Assembly: GCA_020048335.1 (NCBI GenBank)
Contig: JAIFMS010000040.1
Coordinates: 1-38,247 of the forward strand
Direction: 5' to 3'
DNA: 38,247 nucleotides
Source: Methylococcaceae bacterium
GTDB lineage: Bacteria > Pseudomonadota > Gammaproteobacteria > Methylococcales > Methylomonadaceae
Positions 8,790-16,661 of the stretch are shown piece after piece (position 1 is the stretch's first letter; the number at the start of each line of letters is the position of its first letter). The notes under the pieces were generated by a model. It did no database searches. It saw only the letters and a list, made by a program, of their open reading frames with translations, and was not told the DNA's origin. A program made the position numbers and the translations under genes.

Positions 8790-8802
8790 AATCAAGCAGT
8801 TT
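8790..8802 (+). promoter_or_regulatory. IHF-like site between enhancers and promoter
   Basis: AATCAAGCAGTTT matches the IHF consensus WATCAANNNNTTR at all but the last position, and is preceded by an A/T-rich run. Its place between the NorR boxes and the -24 element is where a DNA bend would bring the activator to sigma-54 polymerase. Confidence 0.6.
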
Positions 8803-8807
8803 CGCTG

Positions 8808-8823
8808 TGGCACAGGAACTGCA
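8808..8823 (+). promoter_or_regulatory. Sigma-54 (-24/-12) promoter of hcp
   Basis: TGGCACAGGAACTGCA has a perfect TGGCAC -24 box and a -12 GC with the required 10-base gap between GG and GC. Transcription would start near 8834, leaving a leader of about 47 bases before hcp. Confidence 0.85.
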
Positions 8824-8837
8824 CTCTTTGAGCTAAT

Positions 8838-8852
8838 AGACCTGCGTGGTCT
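8838..8852 (+). other. Hairpin at the 5' end of the hcp leader
   Basis: AGACC-TGCGT-GGTCT forms a 5-bp stem about 4 bases from the predicted transcript start and is followed by GTTTTTCT. It may protect the 5' end of the mRNA. The short stem makes a real terminator unlikely. Confidence 0.45.
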
Positions 8853-8880
8853 GTTTTTCTTAACTCAAAGGAGACTTGTT

Positions 8881-10542
8881 ATGTTTTGTTATCAATGTGA
8901 ACAAACCACCCGTTCAGCCACAGGCGATGGTTGCGTAACAGCAAAAGGCGTGTGCGGAAAAGACAGCACCACCGCCAATTTACAAGATTTATTAGTGTAT
9001 GCCATCAAAGGGATTGCCCAATACGCTAAACGGGCGCGGGCGTTAGGGAAAACCGATAACGCAGCCGATGGTTTTATGCTGTTTGGGTTGTTTACTACCT
9101 TGACCAATGTGAATTTTACTGCCAGTCGTTTTGTTAGTTTATTGCAAGAAGCTGTGCAAATTCGTGACCGCGTAAAAGCCTTATATGAAACTGCCGCCGC
9201 TGAACAAGGGATAACCCCTGAAACCTTGCACGGTGCAGCCGCATGGGTTCCTGCCACAACGCAGGCGGATTTAGCATTGCAAGCCCGTTGGGGGGCGATT
9301 GATAAAGATGCAGACATCGTGGGTGCGGATATTGTCGGACTGCGGGCGATGGTGATTTATGGGATTAAAGGATTAGCCGCGTATGCCCATCATGCGCACG
9401 TTTTAGGCTATGAAGATGAAAGCGTTTATACAGGTTTGGAAAATGCACTGGATTTTCTTGCCACCGACCCCACCGATGCTGAGGCGTTATTAGGCTGGAG
9501 TTTGGAAGTAGGCGCAATCAACTTAAAAGTCATGGAAATGTTGGATGCTGCTAATACAGGCAATTTTGGCGAACAACAACCTGGGCAAGTGCGCATTTCA
9601 CACGTCAAAGGCAAAGCGATTTTAGTCAGCGGACATGATTTGAAAGATTTGGTGGATTTACTGGAACAAACCAAAGACAAAGGCATTAATGTTTACACGC
9701 ACGGCGAATTATTGCCGGCGCACGCTTATCCCAAATTAAAAGCTTATCCGCATTTAGTGGGCAATTACGGTGGCGCGTGGCAAAATCAAACCGCAGATTT
9801 TGCCAATTTCCCGGGAGCTATCGTGATGACTTCTAATTGTTTAGTTGAACCTGCGGCGGCGTATCGGCAACGCATCTTTACCGCAGGGCCTGTCGGTTGG
9901 CAAGGGGTTCGGCATATTAGCAATGGCGATTTTACCCCTGTAATTCAAGCGGCATTAGCTTTAGCAGGCTTTCAAGACGATGCGGAAGAAAAAAGTCTGA
10001 CCGTTGGTTTTGGTCATCATGCAGTATTAGGTGTAGCGGATAAAGTGATTGAGGCGGTTAAAACAGGAGCGATTAAACATTTCTTCTTAATCGGTGGTTG
10101 TGATGGAGCTGCGCCAGGACGTAATTATTATTCGGATTTAGCCGAAATGACCCCGCCTGATACCATCGTAATGACCCTAGGTTGTGGGAAATACCGCTTC
10201 CATGAACATGAGTTCGGCACTATCGGCGGCATTCCACGTTTGTTAGACATCGGGCAATGCAATGATGCGTATTCGGCGATTAAAATTGCCAGTGCGTTAG
10301 CGGGCGCGTTTGATTGTGAAGTCAATCAATTGCCGTTGTCTTTGATGGTGTCGTGGTTTGAACAAAAAGCGGTGGCAGTGTTGTTGAGTTTATTGTCACT
10401 AGGGATTCGTGGGATTCATTTAGGCCCTACCTTGCCAGCGTTTTTAACCCCGAATTTGCTGAACATTTTAGTGGAAAAATTTGATATTCGTCCAAACGGC
10501 GAACCTGCGGCAGATTTAGCACTGGCTTTAAAAGCAGCTTAA
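8881..10542 (+). CDS. hcp: Hybrid cluster protein (hydroxylamine reductase / NO-detoxifying)
   Basis: A 553-residue cytoplasmic iron-sulfur enzyme. The N-terminal cysteines follow C-x2-C-x11-C-x6-C ([16 protein letters not shown]...C), the class II arrangement of E. coli Hcp. Hybrid-cluster ligands can be recognised: H in SGHDLKDL, E in [10 protein letters not shown] in [15 protein letters not shown] (persulfide Cys), [15 protein letters not shown], and the E/K pair in WFEQKAV. Hcp enzymes reduce hydroxylamine in vitro and are NO reductases and S-nitrosylases in E. coli. The ATG at 8881 is preceded by AAGGAG at the right distance; the upstream in-frame extension runs through the sigma-54 promoter and is not credible. 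No hcr-type reductase follows, so its electron donor must be encoded elsewhere. Confidence 0.97.
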   Translation: MFCYQCEQTTRSATGDGCVTAKGVCGKDSTTANLQDLLVYAIKGIAQYAKRARALGKTDNAADGFMLFGLFTTLTNVNFTASRFVSLLQEAVQIRDRVKALYETAAAEQGITPETLHGAAAWVPATTQADLALQARWGAIDKDADIVGADIVGLRAMVIYGIKGLAAYAHHAHVLGYEDESVYTGLENALDFLATDPTDAEALLGWSLEVGAINLKVMEMLDAANTGNFGEQQPGQVRISHVKGKAILVSGHDLKDLVDLLEQTKDKGINVYTHGELLPAHAYPKLKAYPHLVGNYGGAWQNQTADFANFPGAIVMTSNCLVEPAAAYRQRIFTAGPVGWQGVRHISNGDFTPVIQAALALAGFQDDAEEKSLTVGFGHHAVLGVADKVIEAVKTGAIKHFFLIGGCDGAAPGRNYYSDLAEMTPPDTIVMTLGCGKYRFHEHEFGTIGGIPRLLDIGQCNDAYSAIKIASALAGAFDCEVNQLPLSLMVSWFEQKAVAVLLSLLSLGIRGIHLGPTLPAFLTPNLLNILVEKFDIRPNGEPAADLALALKAA

Positions 10543-10559
10543 AAGCGGCAGCTAAAAAA

Positions 10560-10591
10560 ATCCCCCTTGCTGTTCTGGAAAGAAGGGGGAT
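10560..10591. terminator. Stem-loop after hcp (C/G-rich repeat family)
   Basis: ATCCCCCTT (10560-10568) pairs with AAGGGGGAT (10583-10591). The run of seven A lies on the hcp-proximal side, so only minus-strand transcripts would get a classic U-tract. On the plus strand it is a strong hairpin without U-tract that could still stabilise the hcp mRNA 3' end. The arms resemble the repeat at 1091-1160. Confidence 0.5.
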
Positions 10592-10736
10592 GACTGTTCT
10601 TAAAAAAGTCCATCAATTAATGGCTTTTAAAACTTTTTCTTGTATAAATAGCGGACTTATTTTTTGTATTAAAAAATCAGTTGCGTTTATTAATTGAAAC
10701 CAAGTATTTATAAATAAATAAAAAATAAATAGTTAA

Positions 10737-10775
10737 GCAAAAATTTTGGAATACAAAATCATGATTTTGTACTTC
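10737..10775 (-). repeat. 39-bp palindromic repeat, copy A
   Basis: The core TACAAAATCATGATTTTGTA is a perfect 20-base palindrome, flanked by GGAA and CTTC and, on one side, by GCAAAAATTTT. Read on the minus strand it aligns without gaps with 31877-31915 (31 of 39 positions identical). It lies 43 bases before the HNH gene start. Confidence 0.75.
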
Positions 10776-10817
10776 TCATATCAAACAAAATGTACGAAAA
10801 CTTTTGGGGAGTTACTT

Positions 10818-11582
10818 ATGAATTTGTGGAAAAAAGAAGAATTAATTGTTGCCTTAAATTTATACTGGCAGATTCCTTATAATAAAATAAGTGGAACATC
10901 TAATCCGAAAATTCAGGAATTGGCTAAAATTATTGGACGAACTCCTGCGGCTCTTGCTTACAAATTAATGAATTTTACAAGTTTGGATAATGAGAGACAA
11001 AGAAAAGGAAATAAAGGCAAAGAAAGTTATGGAAAGCTTGATGAAATAATCTGGAATGTCTATTTTAATCAGTGGGAAAAACTATCTTACGATAGCGCAT
11101 TAATATTATCAGAACTTCAAAACAAACCTGTTTATGATATTTTAAAACTCGATAAAGAATTTGACAAGCTAAAAGGTGAAGAAAAAGAGAGATTAATAAA
11201 AACGAGGGTTAATCAAAACAGCTTTCGACAAAGAATATTGGCATCTTATAATGAAAAATGTTGTATTACCGGAATTGATATTGCTTCTTTATTAATTGCA
11301 AGCCATATTATTCCCTGGGCAAAAAATGAGCAGGAAAGATTAAATCCAAAAAATGGGATTTGCCTCAATGCCATACATGATAAGGCTTTTGATACAGGTT
11401 TGATTAGCATAACACCGGAGTATAAAATTTTATTGTCAGAAAAAATACTATCCAAAAAAAGTGATTTTTCAATTCAAAGTTTCTTTATTAAATATGCAAA
11501 TGAAAAAATAACACTACCGGATAGATATTCACCTGATAAAGAATTTCTTGCATGGCATAATAAAAACATTTTTAACGGTTAA
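10818..11582 (+). CDS. HNH endonuclease (probable restriction enzyme)
   Basis: A 254-residue protein. The C-terminal half carries an HNH_2-type nuclease: CCITG at 148-152, ASHIIPW with catalytic His163, and NPKNGICLNAIHDKAFD with Asn179 and His187. The N-terminal 60 residues include a small helix-turn-helix-like segment (IQELAKIIGRTPAALAYKL) seen in many predicted restriction HNH enzymes. The ATG at 10818 is chosen because GGGGAG lies at the right distance; an upstream in-frame ATG falls inside the palindromic repeat. The A/T-rich codon use differs from hcp and suggests recent acquisition. It converges with a broken cytosine methyltransferase that ends 2 bases away, so the pair probably once formed a type II restriction-modification system. 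Confidence 0.85.
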   Translation: MNLWKKEELIVALNLYWQIPYNKISGTSNPKIQELAKIIGRTPAALAYKLMNFTSLDNERQRKGNKGKESYGKLDEIIWNVYFNQWEKLSYDSALILSELQNKPVYDILKLDKEFDKLKGEEKERLIKTRVNQNSFRQRILASYNEKCCITGIDIASLLIASHIIPWAKNEQERLNPKNGICLNAIHDKAFDTGLISITPEYKILLSEKILSKKSDFSIQSFFIKYANEKITLPDRYSPDKEFLAWHNKNIFNG

Positions 11583-11584
11583 AA

Positions 11585-11898
11585 TTAACTTGTTTCATTA
11601 AGCAGATGCAGCAACAAGCCGCGTACATCTTGCAGCCCTTTTTTAAGCCCTGCTTGGAAAAATGGCTGACAGGGAAACCCCGCGCAAAGTACGTCATGGT
11701 CGGGGATTGATGCCTCAGAAACCGCAGTAATATCACCTGCCATCAATGCGTGGTCAAGAGGGTGATTGGCAAGATAGGTTTTAACGGCGTGGCTATTGAT
11801 TTCACTGACAAAAACGCATTCTGCCCCTGTCGTGCTAAAGCAAGATGGAAGCCACCAATGCTCGCAAATAAATCAATAAATTTAAGCTTTGCTGCCAT
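11585..11898 (-). pseudogene. DNA (cytosine-5)-methyltransferase, truncated and frameshifted remnant
   Basis: Translating the minus strand from 11898 gives MAAKLKFIDLFASIGGFHLA, the start of a Dcm-type enzyme with motif I (usually FAGIGGF). At the C4 run 11824-11827 the frame is lost. In the next frame the homology continues as ECVFVSEINSHAVKTYLANH and then CAGFPCQPF, the catalytic motif IV with its Cys. Homology ends after GLKKGLQDVRG, and a stop follows at 11585-11587. One G appears to be missing (four instead of five on the coding strand), and all later motifs, including the target recognition domain, are absent. About 105 of an expected 330 or more residues remain, so it cannot be an active methyltransferase. 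Confidence 0.85.
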
Positions 11899-11952
11899 AT
11901 CGAATTTTTTAGGTAAGTTTAATCGTGTAAGTCTACCGCAAAAATTAAATAT

Positions 11953-11981
11953 TTTTTCCTAGCCATGTGCAAAAATATAAT
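11953..11981 (+). promoter_or_regulatory. Possible sigma-70 promoter for the Ser-rich protein gene
   Basis: A perfect TATAAT (11976-11981) lies 52 bases before the start codon at 12034, but the hexamer 17 bases upstream (TTTTTC) is a poor -35 box. This is the only promoter-like sequence between the methyltransferase remnant and the gene. Confidence 0.35.
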
Positions 11982-12033
11982 ATCCTGCTTTAATAGACAC
12001 ACCTTACACCGTTGGATAAAAAAGGATCATGCA

Positions 12034-12729
12034 ATGAAAAGACTCACCAGTTTTTGGGTGGTGCTGCTACTCACGATTTTTTTAGGCATTACCTCAAGCA
12101 CACAAGCCCGCACAGGGGATAGTTCCTCTCACTCTAGTTCCTCAAAAAGTTCCCGTTCCAGCTCCAGCTCTTCAAAAAATCGTTCCAGTTCTTCCAGCAG
12201 TTATTCGTTCTCCAAGTCAAAAAAAACCACCAGCGCGACCGATTCGGCTTTTTCAAGAACGGCTAAAAATAATCAAGCTAAAACCGCTTGGCAAGAACGC
12301 AATAAAAAAACCGAAGACTCAACCACTGCGATTGTTACGCCTACACCTGATAATTCAGGCGAATTACAACAAGAATTGGCTGACCTAAAACACAAACTGG
12401 ATATTGAAACAGGGCGCAAGAAATCGAAAAAATTGGAAAAACGCCTTGCTGCCATTGAAAAACAAATTGCCGATGCCAAACGCCAACAACAGTTGATTGC
12501 CATTGCACAAACCGCCGCCCAAGTGTTAATGAATAAGTCAAATACCGCCAACGCCAACACCCAAATAGTCCCAACGCCACCCCCGCCTGTTGTGAATAAC
12601 AAGACGGATAAATCCAGCAAAGACGAGGGTGGCTCAGGCTTTATCCTTTTTTTATTGCTCATCGGTGGGGTAGCGGTGTTTTTTTGGCTGCGTAAAAGCA
12701 ATAACTCGGCCACTATTTATAGACTTTAG
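12034..12729 (+). CDS. Ser-rich secreted, C-terminally membrane-anchored protein
   Basis: A 231-residue protein of unknown function. It has an N-terminal signal peptide (residues 1-26, cleavage near TQA-RTG), then a low-complexity Ser/Lys tract (about 28-75) with several SSSS runs. A charged coiled coil follows (about 112-155, ELQQELADLKHKLDIE...KKLEKRLAAIEKQI), then a Pro-rich linker (TPPPPV). One transmembrane helix near the end (FILFLLLIGGVAVFFWL, about 203-219) precedes a short basic tail. The start at 12034 has AAAGGA upstream. The layout suggests a protein exposed to the periplasm and held by its C-terminal helix. It lies 9 bases before a yjfK-like gene, so the three genes 12034-14314 look like an operon. 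Confidence 0.7.
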   Translation: MKRLTSFWVVLLLTIFLGITSSTQARTGDSSSHSSSSKSSRSSSSSSKNRSSSSSSYSFSKSKKTTSATDSAFSRTAKNNQAKTAWQERNKKTEDSTTAIVTPTPDNSGELQQELADLKHKLDIETGRKKSKKLEKRLAAIEKQIADAKRQQQLIAIAQTAAQVLMNKSNTANANTQIVPTPPPPVVNNKTDKSSKDEGGSGFILFLLLIGGVAVFFWLRKSNNSATIYRL

Positions 12730-12738
12730 GGAGTGCAA

Positions 12739-13527
12739 ATGAATATTTTTTCTTACTTTCGCAAATTATTTGCCAGTGAGCCAACCACGCAAGATGCGCA
12801 TTTACCGCTGAAAATAAACTTTAATAGCACGATTACGTTTGAAATTAATCCCATCATTTCTGCGATTACACGCGGCGCGATGATTGATGTGGCAGTGGAT
12901 AATTTGAAAATGTTAAAAGTAACCGCCATCTCCAGTATGAAAATAGAAGGGATGGAGGATAAAAAAATTTATCGCTTTTATTTTAATCGGGATGGCAGTG
13001 AAAAAAGGCAGTTTTTACAAGTGTTGACCGACAGTGACAATGTAGAACAGATTGATGAGATTTTATTTTGTTCCAGTATTACTGAGCCGCCCGAAGGTGA
13101 AGGGGATATTGCCTTTTTCTGTGGCGATAATGATGAAGGACTCGGTGAGGCAAGTTATTCTTTTTCTCGAGACGATTTATATACGTTTTTTGCTGAAAAA
13201 GAAGTGGATAAACGCCTTGCTGCAAGCGGGGATGAAGACGGGGTTGACTATGAGCGTGTTGATGCTGAAGAAGCGTTTATGCCCGCATTTACTGGGGTTG
13301 AAACGGTTATTTTTGATGCCAATGGCACAACAGGTGAATATCGAGAAATAATGAATTTAATGCCGCATTCGCGGGCATTAGAAGGTATTGCGTTTGAGGA
13401 GTTTATTGTTGCTTTTTGGGCAACCACCTCCAGAAATGGCAAACGTATTGATGTAGAAAATCAGCTTCCTTTGGCAGAATATATTTTTGCCATTAAGTTG
13501 GAGCAAGGCAATATTAAAGTTATTTAA
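12739..13527 (+). CDS. DUF2491 (YjfK-like) family protein
   Basis: A 262-residue cytoplasmic protein resembling E. coli YjfK (DUF2491). Recognisable stretches are LKINFNSTITFEINPII, EDKKIYRFYFNRDGSEKRQFLQV, a GDIAFFCGDNDEGL block, and the C-terminal SRALEGIAFEEFIVAFWATT. The family has no established activity. In E. coli it lies beside a PspA-like gene (yjfJ) in a membrane-stress-type cluster, and here too a coiled-coil gene follows. The ATG at 12739 is preferred over a GTG two codons upstream because AGGGAG lies 5 bases before it. The spacing of 9 bases to the previous gene and 19 to the next suggests co-transcription. Confidence 0.72.
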   Translation: MNIFSYFRKLFASEPTTQDAHLPLKINFNSTITFEINPIISAITRGAMIDVAVDNLKMLKVTAISSMKIEGMEDKKIYRFYFNRDGSEKRQFLQVLTDSDNVEQIDEILFCSSITEPPEGEGDIAFFCGDNDEGLGEASYSFSRDDLYTFFAEKEVDKRLAASGDEDGVDYERVDAEEAFMPAFTGVETVIFDANGTTGEYREIMNLMPHSRALEGIAFEEFIVAFWATTSRNGKRIDVENQLPLAEYIFAIKLEQGNIKVI

Positions 13528-13546
13528 CTCACATTAGGAGAAAAAA

Positions 13547-14314
13547 ATGGGTACATTTTCGTTATTAGGTCGGTTATTCGGTGCGCAAGTTGATCAAGCT
13601 GGCGAAAGTTTGGTGGAAGCCTTGGTTGCATTTGACCCTGAAACGGCCACACAAGTTGATAGAGATGCGTTAGCTGAAAAAATTCAAGAGGTGGCGAAAA
13701 AATTTGCCGCCGCCAAGCATGATTACGACAAAGAACAAAATGATGTAGTGGTAAAACAACGGCAAATTAATGAGTATTTGGCAACGCTGGATGTGATGGT
13801 AGGGCAGTTAGAACGACAAGAAATTTCACAAACGATGTTTGATGATTTTTTTGCAGGAATTGAAGAATCACAAGCCCAATTAGTGCAGGAAGAAGAAGAA
13901 GCGGTAGAAGCAAAAGCGGTTAAAGATGAATTGGATGATATTTTGAAAATTTTAACCCAGCAATTAAGCGATTTTGACCGTGTCACTGGTAAAGCTTTGC
14001 GTGATGTGAAACTGGCAGAAACGCAAGTGGAAAAAGAAAAGCTCAAAACCGAACGGCAAGCCGAGTTGTCGAATCTGAAAAAGGGATTGGGGGCAGAGTC
14101 CACCGCCGTACGAAAATTGCAGGACATAGCCAAAAAAGCCAAAATTGAGGCGGAAGCTGCAAAAACCGTGCGTGAAATTACAGCACAACCTGTTACACAG
14201 GCGGACAAAATGGCAGAAATGGTTGCTCGCGCTAAACAAGCCAGTGCGCCTGCGACCAGTACGATAAGTGCAGCGGAGCGTGTGGCGGCGTTAAAAGCGA
14301 AAGTAAGAAGTTAA
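13547..14314 (+). CDS. Long coiled-coil protein, PspA/YjfJ-like by context
   Basis: A 255-residue, highly charged and almost wholly helical protein. After an N-terminal segment that could be amphipathic (MGTFSLLGRLFGAQVDQAG), heptad-like runs extend through about residues 45-215 (for example AKHDYDKEQNDVVVKQRQI). An Ala-rich tail ends in RVAALKAKVRS. There is no signal peptide or transmembrane helix. Shape, short MG-type start and place after a YjfK homologue recall PspA/IM30 proteins, which bind stressed inner membranes, but no PspA signature can be recognised; this is a guess from context. An AGGAG ribosome binding site precedes the ATG. A strong hairpin follows at 14343. Confidence 0.65.
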   Translation: MGTFSLLGRLFGAQVDQAGESLVEALVAFDPETATQVDRDALAEKIQEVAKKFAAAKHDYDKEQNDVVVKQRQINEYLATLDVMVGQLERQEISQTMFDDFFAGIEESQAQLVQEEEEAVEAKAVKDELDDILKILTQQLSDFDRVTGKALRDVKLAETQVEKEKLKTERQAELSNLKKGLGAESTAVRKLQDIAKKAKIEAEAAKTVREITAQPVTQADKMAEMVARAKQASAPATSTISAAERVAALKAKVRS

Positions 14315-14342
14315 TCGGTGCGTTAAGGTAAAAACAGGAAGT

Positions 14343-14364
14343 CGAGACACACGGATGTGTCTCG
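14343..14364. terminator. Bidirectional stem-loop between convergent genes
   Basis: CGAGACACA-CGGA-TGTGTCTCG is a perfect 9-bp stem with a 4-base loop, placed between the coiled-coil gene (plus strand, ends 14314) and pgl (minus strand, ends 14381). Both flanks are only moderately U-rich. Confidence 0.62.
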
Positions 14365-14380
14365 ATGTGTTTATAAGCAA

Positions 14381-15076
14381 TTAAGCTTGCTCACAATTAC
14401 CTAACGCACATTGATCAATATAAATAAAGGTGTTTTTCTTAGCTCGAATCTGAGCGACAGGTAAATTAACCCCTTGTTGCCACAATTTAACTGCTTTATG
14501 TTTACTCGCACCACTAATTAAAAACAGAACATTAATACTGTCGCTCAGTGTTTTCACACTCAGTGACACACGGTTTGCAGGCGGTTTGGGCGCGTGGTGA
14601 ACCGCATGAACCAACTCCGTTTCATCATGCCCATGACAAGGAAACAAACTGGCGGTGTGTCCGTCTTCGCCCATTCCTAATAGCACCATATCAAAAGGCA
14701 AATACGCAGCGATTTTTTTTTCATAATCCCGCGCCGCTTCCGCTGCTCCTTGCTCTGCCATAATGGGAAAAATTTGGCTCGACGGAATAGCAACGTTGTC
14801 TAACCAAGCTTGTTTTGCCATCAGACTATTTCGCTCTGCATCATCTGCCGCTAAACAGCGTTCATCGCCCCAAAAAATCCACCATTTCTCCCATTCTACT
14901 TGGGCTTGGCTTAAGGCTTGATAAATTAAATTCGGTGTTGTTCCGCCTGCTAAAACAAGTTTAAATACTCCATGATGGGTAATGGCTTGGTTGGCGGCGG
15001 TTAAAATTGCCGCTGTTGCCGCTGTTGCCAATTCATGCGTGTCATTGAAACGATGTTTTTGCGTATTTTTATTCAT
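14381..15076 (-). CDS. pgl: 6-phosphogluconolactonase
   Basis: A 231-residue member of the DevB/Pgl family, which hydrolyses 6-phosphogluconolactone in the oxidative pentose phosphate pathway. Characteristic blocks are LVLAGGTTPNLIYQAL, WWIFWGDERCL (the conserved D-E-R) and LLGMGEDGHTASLFP, which holds the catalytic His. The second ATG at 15076 is taken as the start because AAGGA lies 7 bases upstream; the ATG at 15082 leaves no room for it. The gene overlaps the 3' end of zwf by 8 bases, so the lactonase is translationally coupled to the dehydrogenase that makes its substrate. Confidence 0.93.
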   Translation of the reverse strand: MNKNTQKHRFNDTHELATAATAAILTAANQAITHHGVFKLVLAGGTTPNLIYQALSQAQVEWEKWWIFWGDERCLAADDAERNSLMAKQAWLDNVAIPSSQIFPIMAEQGAAEAARDYEKKIAAYLPFDMVLLGMGEDGHTASLFPCHGHDETELVHAVHHAPKPPANRVSLSVKTLSDSINVLFLISGASKHKAVKLWQQGVNLPVAQIRAKKNTFIYIDQCALGNCEQA

Positions 15077-16568
15077 TGCCATTTCCTTCGCATTCAGGGT
15101 CTAAAGAATGTCGCCAAAATTGATTTTCTTTGTCAAATAAGCGTCTTGTTTCTTTGGGCCCCCACGAACCAGCAGGGTAAGTGGTAATAAAATCCCGCTC
15201 CACTGCCCAAGTTTGCAAAATGGGGTCAACAATCCGCCATGCGTATTCTACTTCATCGAAACGTAAAAACAATGACCTATCGCCTTTGATAACATCGAGC
15301 AACAAATCCTCATAGGCATCGGTTTGGGATTCATTTTCATTGCGAAAGCTGGCATCTAAACTGCTAGTGCGGGTGCGCATTTCCAAACCAGGCTCTTTAA
15401 CGGTCATTTCAATGCGGATACATTCTTCAGGTTGAATGCCTAATAAAATCCAATTTTGCGTTAAACATTTCATATGCGTATCGCGGAAAAACTGCAAGGG
15501 TGGGTGTCTAAAACAAATAGAAATACTCGATTGGGCTTTTGCCATGCGTTTGCCTGTGCGCAAATAAAAGGGGACACCGCGCCAGCGCCAATTATCCACA
15601 TATAATTTCATCGCAGCATAAGTTTCGGTAATACTTTCTGCGGGAACATTTTCTTCTTGCAAATACGATTTGACGGGTTTGCCATTAATAATACCGTTAG
15701 AATATTGCGCCCGAAACGCATGAGCATGAACCGCTTTTTTCGGAATGGGACGAATAGACTTTAACACCTTCACTTTTTCATCGCGCAACGATTCTGCTTC
15801 CATTGAAACAGGCGGTTCCATGGCGACTAAGGTTAATAATTGCAATAAATGACTTTGCAGCATATCGCGCATCGCCCCTGAATTATCATAATATTGCGCC
15901 CGACTACCAATCCCTAATTCTTCGGAGTGCGTAATTTGGATATGGTCAATATAATTACGATTCCATAACGGCTCTAGCATCACATTGGAAAAGCGAAACA
16001 CCAAGACATTCTGCACCGTGCCTTTGCCTAAATAATGGTCAATTCGGTAAACCTGTTCTTCTTTTAGATACTTGGTAATTTGATTTTGCAACACTTGCGC
16101 ACTTTCTAAATCATAACCAAACGGTTTTTCAATCACAATCCGTCGCCAGCCTGTTTCTTCGCTTAATAACGCAACATGGCTTAAATAACGAATCACGCGA
16201 CTAAAATCCTCAGGCGCAATAGCTAAGTAAAAAGCCATATTTTTAGGAAAATGCTGCTCACTTAATAAGGCTGCCATATCGGCATAATTTTGTTCGATGT
16301 CAAGGTCAACTTTATGATAAAACAACCGTTCACTAAAACGGGCAAACACGATTTCATTTAAGCCGCCGCGTGCTTTTTCCGCAATCATCTCGCGTGCTTC
16401 ACTCAGCCATTTTTCTCTGTCCCAATCACGTCGCCCTAGGGCTAAAATTTTACTGCCATCTGGGATAAGATTTTCAACTTCCAAGTGATAGAGCGCGGGC
16501 ATTAGCTTTACTCTGGATAAATTTCCAGTCGCGCCAAAAATCACAAAGGTACACGCTTCGGTAAACAT
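15069..16568 (-). CDS. zwf: Glucose-6-phosphate 1-dehydrogenase
   Basis: A 499-residue cytoplasmic enzyme that oxidises glucose 6-phosphate with NAD(P)+. The Rossmann nucleotide-binding motif reads FVIFGATGNLSRVKLMPALY, and the active-site signature reads YRIDHYLGKGTVQN. Another conserved block is RIVIEKPFGYDL. The length fits the family. The ATG at 16568 is used; it gives the family-like MFTEACTFVIFGA start, with GGAG 11 bases upstream. In-frame codons further upstream would run into a spacer. It forms a two-gene unit with pgl. No 6-phosphogluconate dehydrogenase or edd/eda gene is in the window. Confidence 0.96.
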   Translation of the reverse strand: MFTEACTFVIFGATGNLSRVKLMPALYHLEVENLIPDGSKILALGRRDWDREKWLSEAREMIAEKARGGLNEIVFARFSERLFYHKVDLDIEQNYADMAALLSEQHFPKNMAFYLAIAPEDFSRVIRYLSHVALLSEETGWRRIVIEKPFGYDLESAQVLQNQITKYLKEEQVYRIDHYLGKGTVQNVLVFRFSNVMLEPLWNRNYIDHIQITHSEELGIGSRAQYYDNSGAMRDMLQSHLLQLLTLVAMEPPVSMEAESLRDEKVKVLKSIRPIPKKAVHAHAFRAQYSNGIINGKPVKSYLQEENVPAESITETYAAMKLYVDNWRWRGVPFYLRTGKRMAKAQSSISICFRHPPLQFFRDTHMKCLTQNWILLGIQPEECIRIEMTVKEPGLEMRTRTSSLDASFRNENESQTDAYEDLLLDVIKGDRSLFLRFDEVEYAWRIVDPILQTWAVERDFITTYPAGSWGPKETRRLFDKENQFWRHSLDPECEGNGNE

Positions 16569-16621
16569 AATAGTAAAAACTCCGTTGATAAAAAATAAAA
16601 ACACTGTAAGTGGTTATAAAT

Positions 16622-16648
16622 CCTCCCCACTTTTTTTTAGAGGGGAGG
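16622..16648. repeat. Palindrome CCTCCCC/GGGGAGG
   Basis: CCTCCCC (16622-16628) pairs with GGGGAGG (16642-16648) across a T-rich loop. The element is flanked by two direct GGTTATAA boxes (16612-16619 and 16650-16657). It resembles the C/G-rich family at 1091-1160 and may end transcription of the membrane-protein gene that stops at 16662. Confidence 0.6.
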
Positions 16649-16661
16649 CGGTTATAAAAAG

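Noticed and set aside
8826-8870. CTTTGAG...CTCAAAG inverted repeat that would hide the hcp ribosome binding site
   Set aside because: The left arm lies upstream of the transcript start predicted from the sigma-54 promoter (about 8834), so it would not be in the mRNA.
11750-11962. Plus-strand frame of 70 codons over the methyltransferase remnant
   Set aside because: The opposite strand shows clear Dcm homology with motifs I and IV; the plus-strand product resembles nothing.
13723-14208. Antisense open frame within the coiled-coil gene
   Set aside because: The Ser/Cys-rich, low-complexity product is what the reverse complement of Ala/Glu/Lys-rich codons gives; no start signal is present.
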